NCBI GenBank assembly: GCA_002633005.1
Contig: NMRA01000119.1
Span: forward strand, 257,636-321,635
Length of the DNA: 64,000 bases
Source of the DNA: Phoronis australis
Taxonomy: Eukaryota; Phoronida; Phoronidae
Reading direction: 5' to 3'
A model generated the notes under the pieces. The model was not told where the DNA came from, made no database searches, and saw only the letters and a list, made by a program, of their open reading frames with translations. Positions 1 to 12,200 of the stretch are shown piece after piece. How positions within the stretch are numbered: the first letter of the stretch is position 1; every line of letters starts with the position of its first letter. The translations under genes were made by a program, and so were the position numbers.

Positions 1-158
1 CAGAACGCTGTGCAGGATTTTTCTTTTTTAAGAATACTACTTTTTATTCTTCCTCAAGAATTACTACACCATCAGAAGTTATAAGCAAACAGTTATTTTC
101 CATACTTATCCGTCTTGCTGCGAGCCTTATTTTGCCATCATGTTTTCTCGTTATCCAG

Positions 159-238
159 CCTATAGAACTCGACCCCAAGTTGACCCACGGCATACGCGGC
201 ACAGTGTGGTGCGACAAACTGGTCAAGTTGTTTGGCGA
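159..238 (+). CDS. XRN2: XRN2 exon (first in window)
   Basis: The acceptor is CTCGTTATCCAG and the donor is GTGAGT. The 80 nt encode a peptide starting PIELDPKLTHGIRGTVW, resembling the PIEL-x-P segment that precedes the HFKDPQ block in XRN2. It starts in phase 0 and ends with two bases (GA) that combine with the G opening the next exon to give Glu. The preceding intron extends off the left edge. Confidence 0.85.
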
Positions 239-3200
239 GTGAGTAACGATTTATATGGCCATGCAGTCCAGCTCAGGTTTAGCGTGTTCCAAGTGTATTT
301 AAAACTCATACTATTCTGTTTTGAAGTATTATTTGTTCTGTTTTCTTTTTTGCACTGATTTGCTTTGGAGAATACTGCGCAATGTGATCTATGCACGTCC
401 AAATTCACTGGAACACTTTGAGTTGGACATGTACAGAGTTTTCTTTAGAGGATATTTTATCTTGAAAAATAGGAATGTGCACTATTTGTAAGAGCTGTTG
501 ATTTATGTGCACTAACCTCTAACCTATTTATATTGACAAAACGTTTCAGTCGGTCATTTTTCCGGCCATCTTCAGGTGTTACTGCATTCTTAGAAGAATG
601 CTAAAAGGTGGTATATATAGACCAATAAGTTTTAAAAATGATGCAACTACATCAGCACGTCACAGTGGTGTGAGCAAGTCAGGAATGAATTTATTTAAAG
701 CAAAAGTGCCTGAAAGTAAATTATGCCTCATTTGCACATTAAAATGTTTGCAGAATTGTCTTTCCTCTTTAGGCCTGTCTCCTCTCCTCTTGGCCAATGT
801 GAGGACATCGGAACAAATAATGCCATCAGGTGAGTTCTTAGTCCTAACATAGATGAATATTACCCTCAAAGTTTTACTTCATAAAATGTTATTTTTATTG
901 AAATGAAATCTTCAGTTTTGTAAATACTTGGATAAATGGACGCTCTTGTCTACAAAGTCCTACATGACCTCTTAAAGACCATTTACCTGGTGTCAGCTGG
1001 AGTGTGGCAAGACTTGACATACCAGCCACATTGGTCATGAAGTAAAAGATAACTCTGTTACATCATGCTATTAAAGTTTGTAGCTGAGAGATGGCGCTGC
1101 GAGCGCCAAGTCAAGTTCTGAAAGAACCCCACCACTACTTCTGAAAGAAATACCTGGATTTCTTTTCAGACACAAAGTCACTTTAAAAAGTGACGTAACA
1201 ATCATTAATCCCAAAGGCTTGAAATGTATCGTTTCTCATGTGCTGTCATTCGGAAACTTTATGGTTCACTTGTATGTCATTTTATTGGGTACTTGCAAAC
1301 TTAAAACATTAAGAGTGTATCATTTTTTTTTCGAACTTTGTGCTTGTTTAATTCAAGTTATTCAAATCTGATATCTTGTTTTCGGAAGCATTATACTTGG
1401 TTGTTGGTTGCTGGACAGATGGGTTGTTGTTCACAAAATCTTCTTTGCTGAGGAAATCTCCTTGTAGTGATTGTAAATCAATATCTTGTTGGTGCCAGTC
1501 CGACATGGTATCGCTAACAGCCAGCTGTATGTGACTAGAGGGTAACCAAATTTGTTAAGATCAACTAGTCCATATTTCAACTTTGATTTTTAAAGGGTCA
1601 TTGATTCCCTCGCCTCTTTTTTCAGTATACATTTCAAGGACCCACAATACTCGGCGGACTTCCTGTTTCCTGCCAAAATCCTTAAGGGTGCCATGTAAGT
1701 TGCTTTTAATTAGTAAGCATGTTTCGCGTATAGTACGTTAATTGCTATTCTGTTGCTTAAAAGTACATTGTTATTCTCGTCAAGTTTGAAATTTTTGTGT
1801 AAGGTAACATTTTTAGCTATACTTCTTCCTTATTTATTTACTTTTCAATTCTAAGCCTCAACTCCCATTTTTACTTTCTTACTGAATTGTTGATCTGCTT
1901 CCCCGCTCTGTGTCTTGTATTATTGGGAGTTACTGAAAAGTTTCGCAGTCTATTACTTTAACTATTTTGTTTCGTTCTGTATATTAAGTTCTGCGCTCAT
2001 TTCAGTCACCCACCTCGTGTCCTAAAGCCGGAAGACTTCAATAAACAGGGCCAGTATCGACCCCAACTGGGCTTCCAACCAAACAGTGGTTACAGGAATG
2101 ACCGTAACGTCTCTGCTGGTGTACGAATGATCAGGTAGGAAGCCGTTCGTTTGTGTGTCACAATTACAGTTTGGTGGTGATTGGCCTCTTCCTTTAATGC
2201 GTCTCATTGAACATAATTATGATTGGCTTTCTTTCTCTGGCCGAAACAGCAAGTCCACATTGACATCAGCGACAACATTTTCGTTCCAAAAGTTATTTTC
2301 ACTGTGTACTTGCAAAGGGAGCCCAGAAATCCTCATAATATTATAACTCTAGATAAGTGTTATTTGTCTTGTCAGCCAAGATGACGCTGCAGTCAATACC
2401 TGATGGTTGTGTTGTGATATTTGACTTATCGAAGATTGGGAGAAATAGCTGTTCTGCATTCTTTTTGAAGCACTGAAATGTTAAGAGAAAGTCACAAATT
2501 CGTATTTTCAATGAGACAGATTCTTATTTAATTACCTGGATTTTTAGAATCATTTGTGATAATGATCATTTGGATGTTGTTGTTACCATAGTTACGTTGT
2601 TTTTTTTTCTGCAGTAATGACACATTATAACAATTCTTTTGTTAAAGGTGTACTCCCAAGGTTCCAATTTAAAAAATTGTGATTTGGAAAGTTATGTAAC
2701 TGGCCAACAAAGTTAATCTTTTCAACACAACAGCTGTATAGCGACATGATCTTGGAACCGATTTTCTTGACTTGAAACAAACCTATGACATCACTCCCAG
2801 GCAACCTACTCTTCCTAACACTACATGACAGACCTGGGACCACGGTCTAACCTTTGTACTCGGAATCTGAAGATTTTTTGTTGGAATATTCTGTTATAAT
2901 TAACCACGAACTGAAGACAAATGTCTGTTGTTCTGTGCGAAATTGCATTATGGTTTATGTGGACGATTGTCTAATCCTTTTTTGCACTTGATAACTCCAG
3001 CATATAGATAAAAGGATAGAGTTTGAACTCAAAATCTCAAGTTTGTAGCTGGAATCCAGGGGTCGTCAGCTGCGAATTTAGACTAGAATCTCGTCTGCAA
3101 AAACAATAATGTACTCAAGCAAAGAATATTAGACACTTGTCTTTATTATTCTTTGCTTGAGCACATTATCGTTTTTGCAGACGTGATTCTAGTCCCGAGT

Positions 3201-6200
3201 CGACACTTGTCTGGAGTTTGTACAAAAGTAGAAAAGTGGAAGATGTGAAAACTAATTTTGATTTCGAGTATGGAGATTAGAACCCACCAGATGTCTCTAG
3301 TGTTGATCAGCGAGGGTGTATCAAGTTGTCAGTTCGGGTCTAGAAATGACGTCAGCAGCTCATCTCGTTATTTACATGCTGAAGTCATGTTACCATAGAG
3401 ATTTGCAAATTAGGGCAAAGTCTGGGAGAATGCCTTGGAGTTCAACATCTTTCACAAGCATGAGTTGGTGTAACACATGAGTGCATCCAGTTCTGGTCAT
3501 CAGGGGGCGTGCATCATTCCTGTGCTGCTTCTTGCAACCTGGATTGCTGTGACTCATTGCCTGGATCCACTCGTGAACGTTTTTGTTGCCGTTTGACTGA
3601 TTTAGCAGCTGCAACGAGAATCATGTGGCACTGTCTTCTCAAATCGGCCATGTTTTGTGGTGCCGTGTGTGTTTGGCGCTTGAATAGCTTGTTTTGTGTA
3701 GTCATATGTCGCGAGTTGACTTAATTTTGCCATCTGATAAAGTACTACTTCTAAAAATTTTCTACAATAAATGGATCAGTTTTTGAAATTATCTTATTTG
3801 GGACCACCATTTTCATGATAAGGTGTGGAAGACCTACTTTGTCTTGGTTGTCATGCAGTGTTGCCTTGAAAACCTTGTGCTCGGAAAAATTATCCTCATT
3901 CACATAGAATTCTCTTTACTGTTAGAATATCCTTTTGAAAGTTCACTATAATGTCACCATCAAAATCTCAAAACGCATGCCTTGCCCTGCCCCCTCCCCC
4001 CAATACCGAATGCTTTGTGCATACTACCTAAGTGCCACATGGTTCTCTGTATTGATCATTACTTGCTTAAGAGTTTTCATTATTAACCATAAACTGTTTT
4101 AACTATGCTTTGCCTTCTTTCGTCTCCCTCAGTCCCTTCTACAATATCACTGCCAATCTCCATTTCCTGCCACAACTGGCTCAATGCCAAGTCCCTCCCT
4201 CAGCCCAGCAGCTCTGTCCCTCACAGCCTGCATGGTATCGTCTGTTCACCAATTCCCTCGAGTCTGCTGTATGGTAAGGCCCTCTATTGGTATCATGGGT
4301 CAATAATCAAGAGTCTTGTCTGTTCAAAAAGTTTTTGTTTCTTGTTTTTATTCATGAGTGAACAATCTCGATTGATTGAATTGTAGTTTCTGCAGCAATG
4401 TATGGAGATAATGGCAAAGTTTTACACCTATCCGTGTTTTGGACATGTGTGTTACACCTGAATTTTGGAAATTAATTAAAGGAAATGACTGCTTACTGTA
4501 ATGCATGGTATTTAGAATTCGTGAATAATTAAAATTATTAAATTAGTGGAGTTGATCAAAGTTTTTACTTGGGTTAATGTTGCCAAAATGTATTCAGAAT
4601 ATTGAATAGTGTTGAGTTTCTGTAGAAGTTGTAGTGGAGCCAATTTACAAATTTTGCAGTTGACTTGGGCTCTGTTTTGTTAGAACAATTTTCACCAATA
4701 TTTTATCTGTTACAGGTGAGCATGTATGTTGTCTTTTTATAAATGAATATTTCTTCCATTGCGATTTTGAAATTATCAAAATTGAATCTAAACTTGAGAA
4801 TTGACGTGGTCATAACTAAGCGGGCACACATGCCTTGATTGATTCATTAAGTAAAAGGTAAAACCTTGTTAAGTACCTCAAAGTGATTGTAAGTTTGAAG
4901 ACTGCTAAACTGTAGACATGAACGTAAAATGAGATTTACAATCAAATTCAGTGAGTTTCGCTAATGCACTGTGTAACCAACCAACATTCTTGAATTTTCA
5001 TTTGAATCAGAAGGCGTGTAGGTCCATTATTGCAGTGGTATGACATACCTGTCAGAAAAGTTAGCATTTTGTAAGCATAGCATGTGTTACAGTCTGCCAA
5101 CTGATTCATTATTATTACAGGCTTGGCTAGTCATACCAGGCTATTAAAGCTCTATAGAACCCTAGAAAAATGTCGAAATTTGGCTAATTGCGGAACATCA
5201 CATGTCAGAAATGGCCGGTTGGATTCTTATGAAACTGTCAAATATATACGCTTTCTGCACTGTTCCCCAAAAGGCTGTCAGGAATTGTTTTTGAATTGTT
5301 TCACTTTTTCATGAAGGGCTATCAGAAAAAGTTGCATAATATGAAACGATGATTTAAAGAACTGTAACAGCTTTTTCAGATCTTTCCATGAAATTTGGTT
5401 GTATTACTGATACAATTGTTTTGCTATGAATGTATTTTTCTTTTTTGTTAAATTTTACTAAAAAGACAGGGTCATGTGACCCAATTAATGACAAATTCGT
5501 ACAAAAGTCAAGAATGAAATTCTTCATTCTTTTTATTTCAGGGCTTGGAATTTTCTTCTTTTAAGAGGATTTCCTCTTTTTTTGTTTCAATTTCCCCTTA
5601 TTTGATTTCCAGTTTCTTCTTTTTTGGTCTCTTTTTATCATTATTTTGACTTTATTCATGCAAAAAAAATTATTTCAATTAAAGTTTACAACACAAAACA
5701 TATTTCTATCACACAAGCCTAATTGTGGAACGATTCATCACCTGGATAATTTTCCTCTTTTTTGTCCTCTTTTTGTCACTGGTCGTTCGAAGCCCTGTTA
5801 CTTTCAGAAAATACATACTTTTGCCGAGTTAAAATCAATACTTTTGTAGTTATTGGCTGAATTCACGGCCTTCTTGATAACGCCCTACATATCCTTAACA
5901 TATAATTATTCTGTCAAAGAGTTTTAAGGTTTTGTTACTCTCTGGATTCACCCGGTGTTTGTCAGAAGGTGGAATGTTTAAAATTATTGTATTTCACAAT
6001 GTGGGCCCACGACTGTATATTTCATCTCACTTTTGATAGGTGACTCTAGACCAAGAACTTAGGCTCATTATTGGTTAAACAAAATTAACTTATTATAGTT
6101 AATACAAATAGTTGCAAGCATTTTAGTGCTTCCTGTTTCAAAATTCACAAGCAATCTGGGCCAAAGCTCCTGTATTTCACCAATTGGTTTTTTGCTCAAA

Positions 6201-9200
6201 GTCAAAACCAGTGTCTTGAGGCAAATGTGATTGTTAGCATGTGTCGTAGTGTCGTAACAGGCTGTGTCTTCGCTAATGTACGTTACGGGGTGGGAGGGGA
6301 AGTTAAGAGACTGTGGGTCATGCTCGTGTATGAGTGACACCATGACAAGTCGGTGCGATCTTGCCGTGTCTGTGTCCGTGAAGGGTCAATGAAGTGCCGT
6401 CACCACACAATAGTTGGCAACACATGATGACACTCGGCCTTGCTCGTTCCCTGTAATTATCTCCTCTGCAGCCCACAATTGTCATTCAACCGAGCCATGA
6501 CACTTCCATGCACCAGCTCTGCTCACTCAGAGATTTCACTAGCAGTTGTTGCAATTTAATTTAGTTTTCTATTCAACGCATAAAGACTACCTCTCAAGTG
6601 TTTGTGTACAATTTCCAGCCGCTGTGCTTGGAACGTAGGGTGTTGAAGTTGTTCATTTACTGCGTTCAGTTTGTGGTTTTTTGTTGTTAGGTCTTTTATG
6701 TAATCCATCATACGGTAGCTACGCTTTGGCAGTTGTGAAATAATTAATACCTATCATCTTGTTAGTTCAGCTATGAAAACTATTTGGCAAATTTTTTTTA
6801 GAAAACATTCAAATGCAAGGAAGTGTCAGTGTGTTAATGAGAAAGGAACTTACTTGAGAATTTAATCTCATCCGGCTTTTCTCTTTTAAACTTTATCTTT
6901 TCGTGTTGTTGACACAGTAATTCCTCTGTTATATCATACCAAAATAACGGCCTAAGTTATTTGATTTTCCAACAAAATAACAGCCTAAGTTATTTGATTT
7001 TCCAACAAAATAACAGCCTAAGTTATTTCATTTTCCAACAAAATAACAGCCTAAGTTATTTCATTTTCCAACAAAATAACAGCCTAAGTTATTTCATTTT
7101 CCAACAAAATAACAGCCTAAGTTATTTCATTTTCCAACAAAATAACAGCCTAAGTTATTTCATTTTCCAANCACCAGCTCTGCTCACTCAGAGATTTCAC
7201 TAGCAGTTGTTGCAATTTAATTTAGTTTTCTATTCAACGCATAAAGACTACCTCTCAAGTGTTTGTGTACAATTTCCAGCCGCTGTGCTTGGAACGTAGG
7301 GTGTTGAAGTTGTTCATTTACTGCGTTCAGTTTGTGGTTTTTTGTTGTTAGGTCTTTTATGTAATCCGTCGTACAGTAGCTACGCTTTGGCAGTTGTGAA
7401 ATAATTAATACCTATCCTCTTGTTAGTTCAGCTATGAAAACTATTTGGCATAATTTTTTTAGAAAACATTCAAGTGCAAGGAAGTGTCTGTGTTAATGAG
7501 AAAGGAACTTACTTGAGAATTTAATCTCATCCGGCTTTTCTTTTTTAAACTTTATCTTTTCGTGTTGTTGACACAGTAATTCCTCTGTTATATCATACCA
7601 AAATAACGGCCTAAGTTATTTCATTTTCCAACAAAATAACAGCCTAAGTTATTTATTTTCCAACAAAATAACAGCCTAAGTTGTTTCATTTTCCAACAAA
7701 ATAACAGCCTAAGTTATTTCATTTTCCAACAAAATAACAGCCTCAGTTATTTCATTTTCCAACAAAATAACAGCCTAAGTTATTTCATTTTCCAAGGCTG
7801 GTTATCTTGCAATAAATAACCAAGCTTTCATGACCACTGTACTCTAAATATCATGCTAACAAAAATGTCTTGCTCTTTTTATTTTTGATGAGAAACTGGA
7901 TATAATATTGCTCTTTACCACGTCGCTGTGTCCTTATCAGGTAAAGGAACTGCCTTATTCATTAAATCAATCCGATTACTTGACGTGAAGAGAATTGTGC
8001 TGAAGATGCAGTTTGCCCCGTTTCCCTGGCAATGTTAAGTTCTTACCCAAAGCACTTTGAGGTATTAAAACATTACCACTCTTATCTGACCCTAATGAAC
8101 TCTGAAGCTTTTTTGAGTTGCTGGTGGTTTTGGTATTCTTGTTAGGAACAAATAGAATCCAGTATATACAGTCCACCAACTCCTTACACATACATTGAAC
8201 ACGTGTTCACTTTGACGCTATACAGTCAGCCTGCTCACAATTCAACATTTAATACAGACGATTTACGCTTTTCAGCAAAAAAACTAGAGCTTTGCAACAT
8301 CTCTTGTTGCGGTTACATCTCTTGACTGCATAATTTTCTGAAAGATATCCGAACAATTCTCAAAGGAGACAGTTGGAATTCCAAAACTAATTGTAAGGTC
8401 CGTGTATTGGGGACAAACGAGTAAAAAGTGGTACTCATTTTCAATTTCTCCCCTTTCACAGCATGGACAAAGTCTATCTTCTCTAGGTATTCCAAAATAT
8501 CAACCCAGCTCAGTCATCAGTGAGTGATTTGAGCACCGAAAATGTGCCGATGCAGACCTCAAATACATATTTTATGCATCCAGTACATAATTTTCTAGTG
8601 TCAGATTTAATTTAAACAGTTCATATGTACATTTGATTTTCTATATCTATACTACGCTGTCGAAATTACCTAAAAATCCAAGCTTGTCACCCACACCTTG
8701 TGAATACCAAACAATGCCATATCTGTATACGTATAATATTTTTTTCTCTTCCAGAGCCCAACAGTCTCTGTTTTTCTTTGCCATTTCATACTGAACAGAA
8801 TAGCACATTATACATATATATATCTATTTTCCTGCATTATGAATCTTATTATGGTAAGGAATATGAGACGGAATTTTATGAGAATAAATGGAGTTTTTGT
8901 TTTTAGCCACCTAAACAGTGCCAAACACAGCTTTAACTGGTTGGATTTCATGTACGTTTATATTTACCAGCCATAAAAACCACCATGTCTTAATTAGCCA
9001 TCATTTGATTCTTAATTCTGCCATTCACTCTTTAGGTGTATTCCACAATTTCGTATAATGTTAAATCCAATTTAGTTTCATTCAATTTTTTTCTATTTTG
9101 TGTTTTTTCTTACATATTTCTCTTCAGTTGCGTACACTTTCATGTCCTTATGGTAAATTTTACCACTATGCATGTGTGTGTGTGTTTGTGCTATTTTTTA

Positions 9201-12200
9201 ATCACTAATGAATGATTCTTGCAGGCACGGCATGGGTGGTGGAAGCAGCCAAGGGGGACAGTATGGGAACGTTCCCCCACCTCAGTCACTCGCGGGGACC
9301 TATGGAGGTGAGTGAACTTGAAAGATTTGTCATGTACTATTGGCCCAGAAACGTGGCATCAACAAAACTGAAAGTATTTGAACGACTGACATCTGTTGTC
9401 CACTCTGTGAGTTATCCCAGGACAAGTCTCTTCTGAGTTGTTGCTTTGTTTAGCAGTGTAGGACACGACTGGACACGCGCGTGACAACTTACCCCACCTT
9501 ACCGAGGTAGGGTACCTTGCCCCAGTGCATGTCATAGTGTGGATGCATATCTTTGTACTCGAAACGAACTCGAAACTATTTTTGGCAATTTCTCTGCTCC
9601 TTTTGTGTGAACTTAAGATAATTGGTTATCAGACTGTGCTCGAATACATTATAGTTTATGCATAGGAGTTTCTAGTTCAAGTTTGCCCTTGAAGACCCTT
9701 ATATTTGTGCTACAAACTCTAGTAAAAACTCGAAATTTCGAGTTCAAACTCGAACTTATTGCTTTAATATTGGGTTTAAAAACTGTGAACTAAGGGCAAT
9801 AAATTATCTAAGTAAGTTATTGTGTACTCGAGCATAGAATAATAGACACTTATCTTGAGTTCGCCCAAAAGGAGAGTAGAAAATGCCAAACCTAATTTCG
9901 AGTTCCATTTCGAGTAAAAAGATTGGAGACCGGGCCCTGCAGACGAGACGGAAGCAATATTAGCAGTTGTGCTCTTGTTCAGCGGCACACATAGAGATGT
10001 CATTTTTTTACCACACAGTATGGCTGACGAGTGAAATTCTATTTTGTCAAGTTTATCCACAAAAATAAAGATTAAGAAGATTTTAGTCCACTCCTAGGGT
10101 AGTTTGCACTGTGTTAATTCAAAAGTACCGTACATTTAGCAAGTTTTCCCTTATTTGTTGCAAAGCGATGTGTTGAAAGTTAGAAAAATGATAGTTTTGT
10201 GCAAAATAAATGGAGAATTGCCACAATCTTTGCGCCATATTTGTCACATGGTGTAGAATGTATAGTGTGGACGCTTGGCTGAACGGGGGTAAGTTGTTCT
10301 AGGGCAACTCATAGTGTGTTCATACATGCTCATTGTTTTGTTTTTGTGTTTCTTGACATAGATATCTAATTCTTGCTAAATAGACACACGCTCAAAATTG
10401 TATATTCGTCACTCCACCAAGAGCAAAATAGAGTGTTTCTGATCTGTATTTTGTTCGCATAGTTCGTTGTGTGTTAAAGCTGTAATATCTACGTTGGCTT
10501 TTTGAGTTTCAACGCAGTTTATGGGATGTAACATTAGAAATGAAAAGTGGCTTCAGAAATGTTGTGTTTTGTTCGGTGTTCTGCTCAATTAGTGTCGGTC
10601 TGTATGACATCTTGTTGAACTGGAGTGTTGCACAGACAACGATGACAGCGCAGCTAACAGTTTTGATTTATTTATGAAAATAAGTGTTATAACTGAATAG
10701 GGCATTAAACAGCGTTGGTACGCCCAAGTTGATGTGATCATGGTCAGAAGTAAGATTCATTGGTTCCTTTAATCATTTGCTACTGGCCAGGTATCACTGG
10801 GGGTTTTGGCTTGCATGATGCACTGTTTGCCCATCCAATAAGTACACATTATGTAGTTAACACTTTACCAAGTATTGTCCTCAGCACCTCTTAGTCAGTT
10901 AATCTAATTTTTTGATTTTCAGCAAATATAAGTGTAGCAATTGTGGCCGTTGCCACCTCTCAGAAACGGTAGTGTCTCAACATCCCACCAACGAGTGTCT
11001 CCATCTAGCACTCATTCACTGAACTGATCCATTTCCAGTGGCATTGCCTTTGGCGTATGAATTTACTAGCTCGTGAATTTTATCGTCTTGAGTTCAATCT
11101 TCCCTGGCTCAGAATTTAAATGTTTTCTGAGTGAGGTTCAGGTTGTTAGCAGTCAGTAGCGAGTGGTCCAATTCAAATGTTGGCGTTTTGAATATCGAAA
11201 ATCTCTGTAGGTGGGTGCTTTGAGTCTTAAGAGGAGTATGATGTGCTTCTCTTGTTGTGACTACAGGAAATCATTTAAGTGGTAACTGGATGTGGTATTT
11301 CGACATAACTGTTAGCTTTTCTAAAACATTACCCAATGCTTGGTCACCAGGAAAACGCCGCACCTAGCAAACTATTGAAACGTTTTGTCCTCAGTCTAGT
11401 GAATGTATACAATCAATAAAATTGACAATTCCTCCGCAGTGCTTGTGCGCTTAGTTTTGTTTCGGGCGCGAGATGTGCTGTTGATTCTTGCGTTGTGTGT
11501 GTTTTTATGAATGGCCACTCGACTTTTAGCTGTACTGAAAGGTAGACAGCAAAATTGATATTTGTGTGTACTTTCCTACAGGCAGGCAGCAAGATAATAG
11601 CTGAAGGCAGATGATACTGGGTTTGTTTTGTAACACAATACATCCGTGTCTGATTCCCTGCTGAACATTTGAAAATGAAGGAAGATGGCTTTAAATTCGC
11701 TTTGTTTAAGCTATTATTTCTAGTTTCATCTGCAGTTTAGAATTCAATTCATCCTTTCAATGAGTTTGTTGAGAGCTAATAATTTTGATTTAAATATGAT
11801 GTGATATTTACGTTTGCCTAAGGCTGGTGTTTGTATGGTTATCCATCTATATTTTCTGTCTGATTTTATGGTGTGGGTTGAATTGAATTAGTTCATAATG
11901 GAGACTATTAAAGTGATGATGTTAGTTCTGTATCCGTAGTCATCCAGCTTTTATTTGCTCTTGTTTACATATTCCTTCGAGATCATGGTATTGAAAGACC
12001 GTAATTTTTCTCTTGTTTGGCTCACAACATGGCCGACAAGGGAAATTCTATTTTGTCAACTTTCTCCACAAAAATGAAAATTAAAAAAAGTTTATTCTAT
12101 AACTATCATGGTTTTTACTTCGTAGATGTGATTAAACAACATTTGCTAAAGTTTTTATTATTTGTTGTAAAATAATCATCAGCTTTTTAAAAATGAAAAA

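Larger units (their letters stand above)
2135..9224 (+). other. XRN2 intron 4 (7.1 kb), transposon-rich
   Basis: Contains the hairpin at 3081-3194, the first copy of the 0.5-kb repeat with a nested MITE, the duplicated minisatellite block and a decayed LINE end. The only coding hint is the candidate cassette exon at 4133-4273. Confidence 0.8.

Noticed and set aside
6961-7203. ORF encoding a perfect 11-residue repeat (IFQQNNSLSYF)
   Set aside because: The 33-bp minisatellite is a multiple of three; the frame runs across an N and an assembly join.
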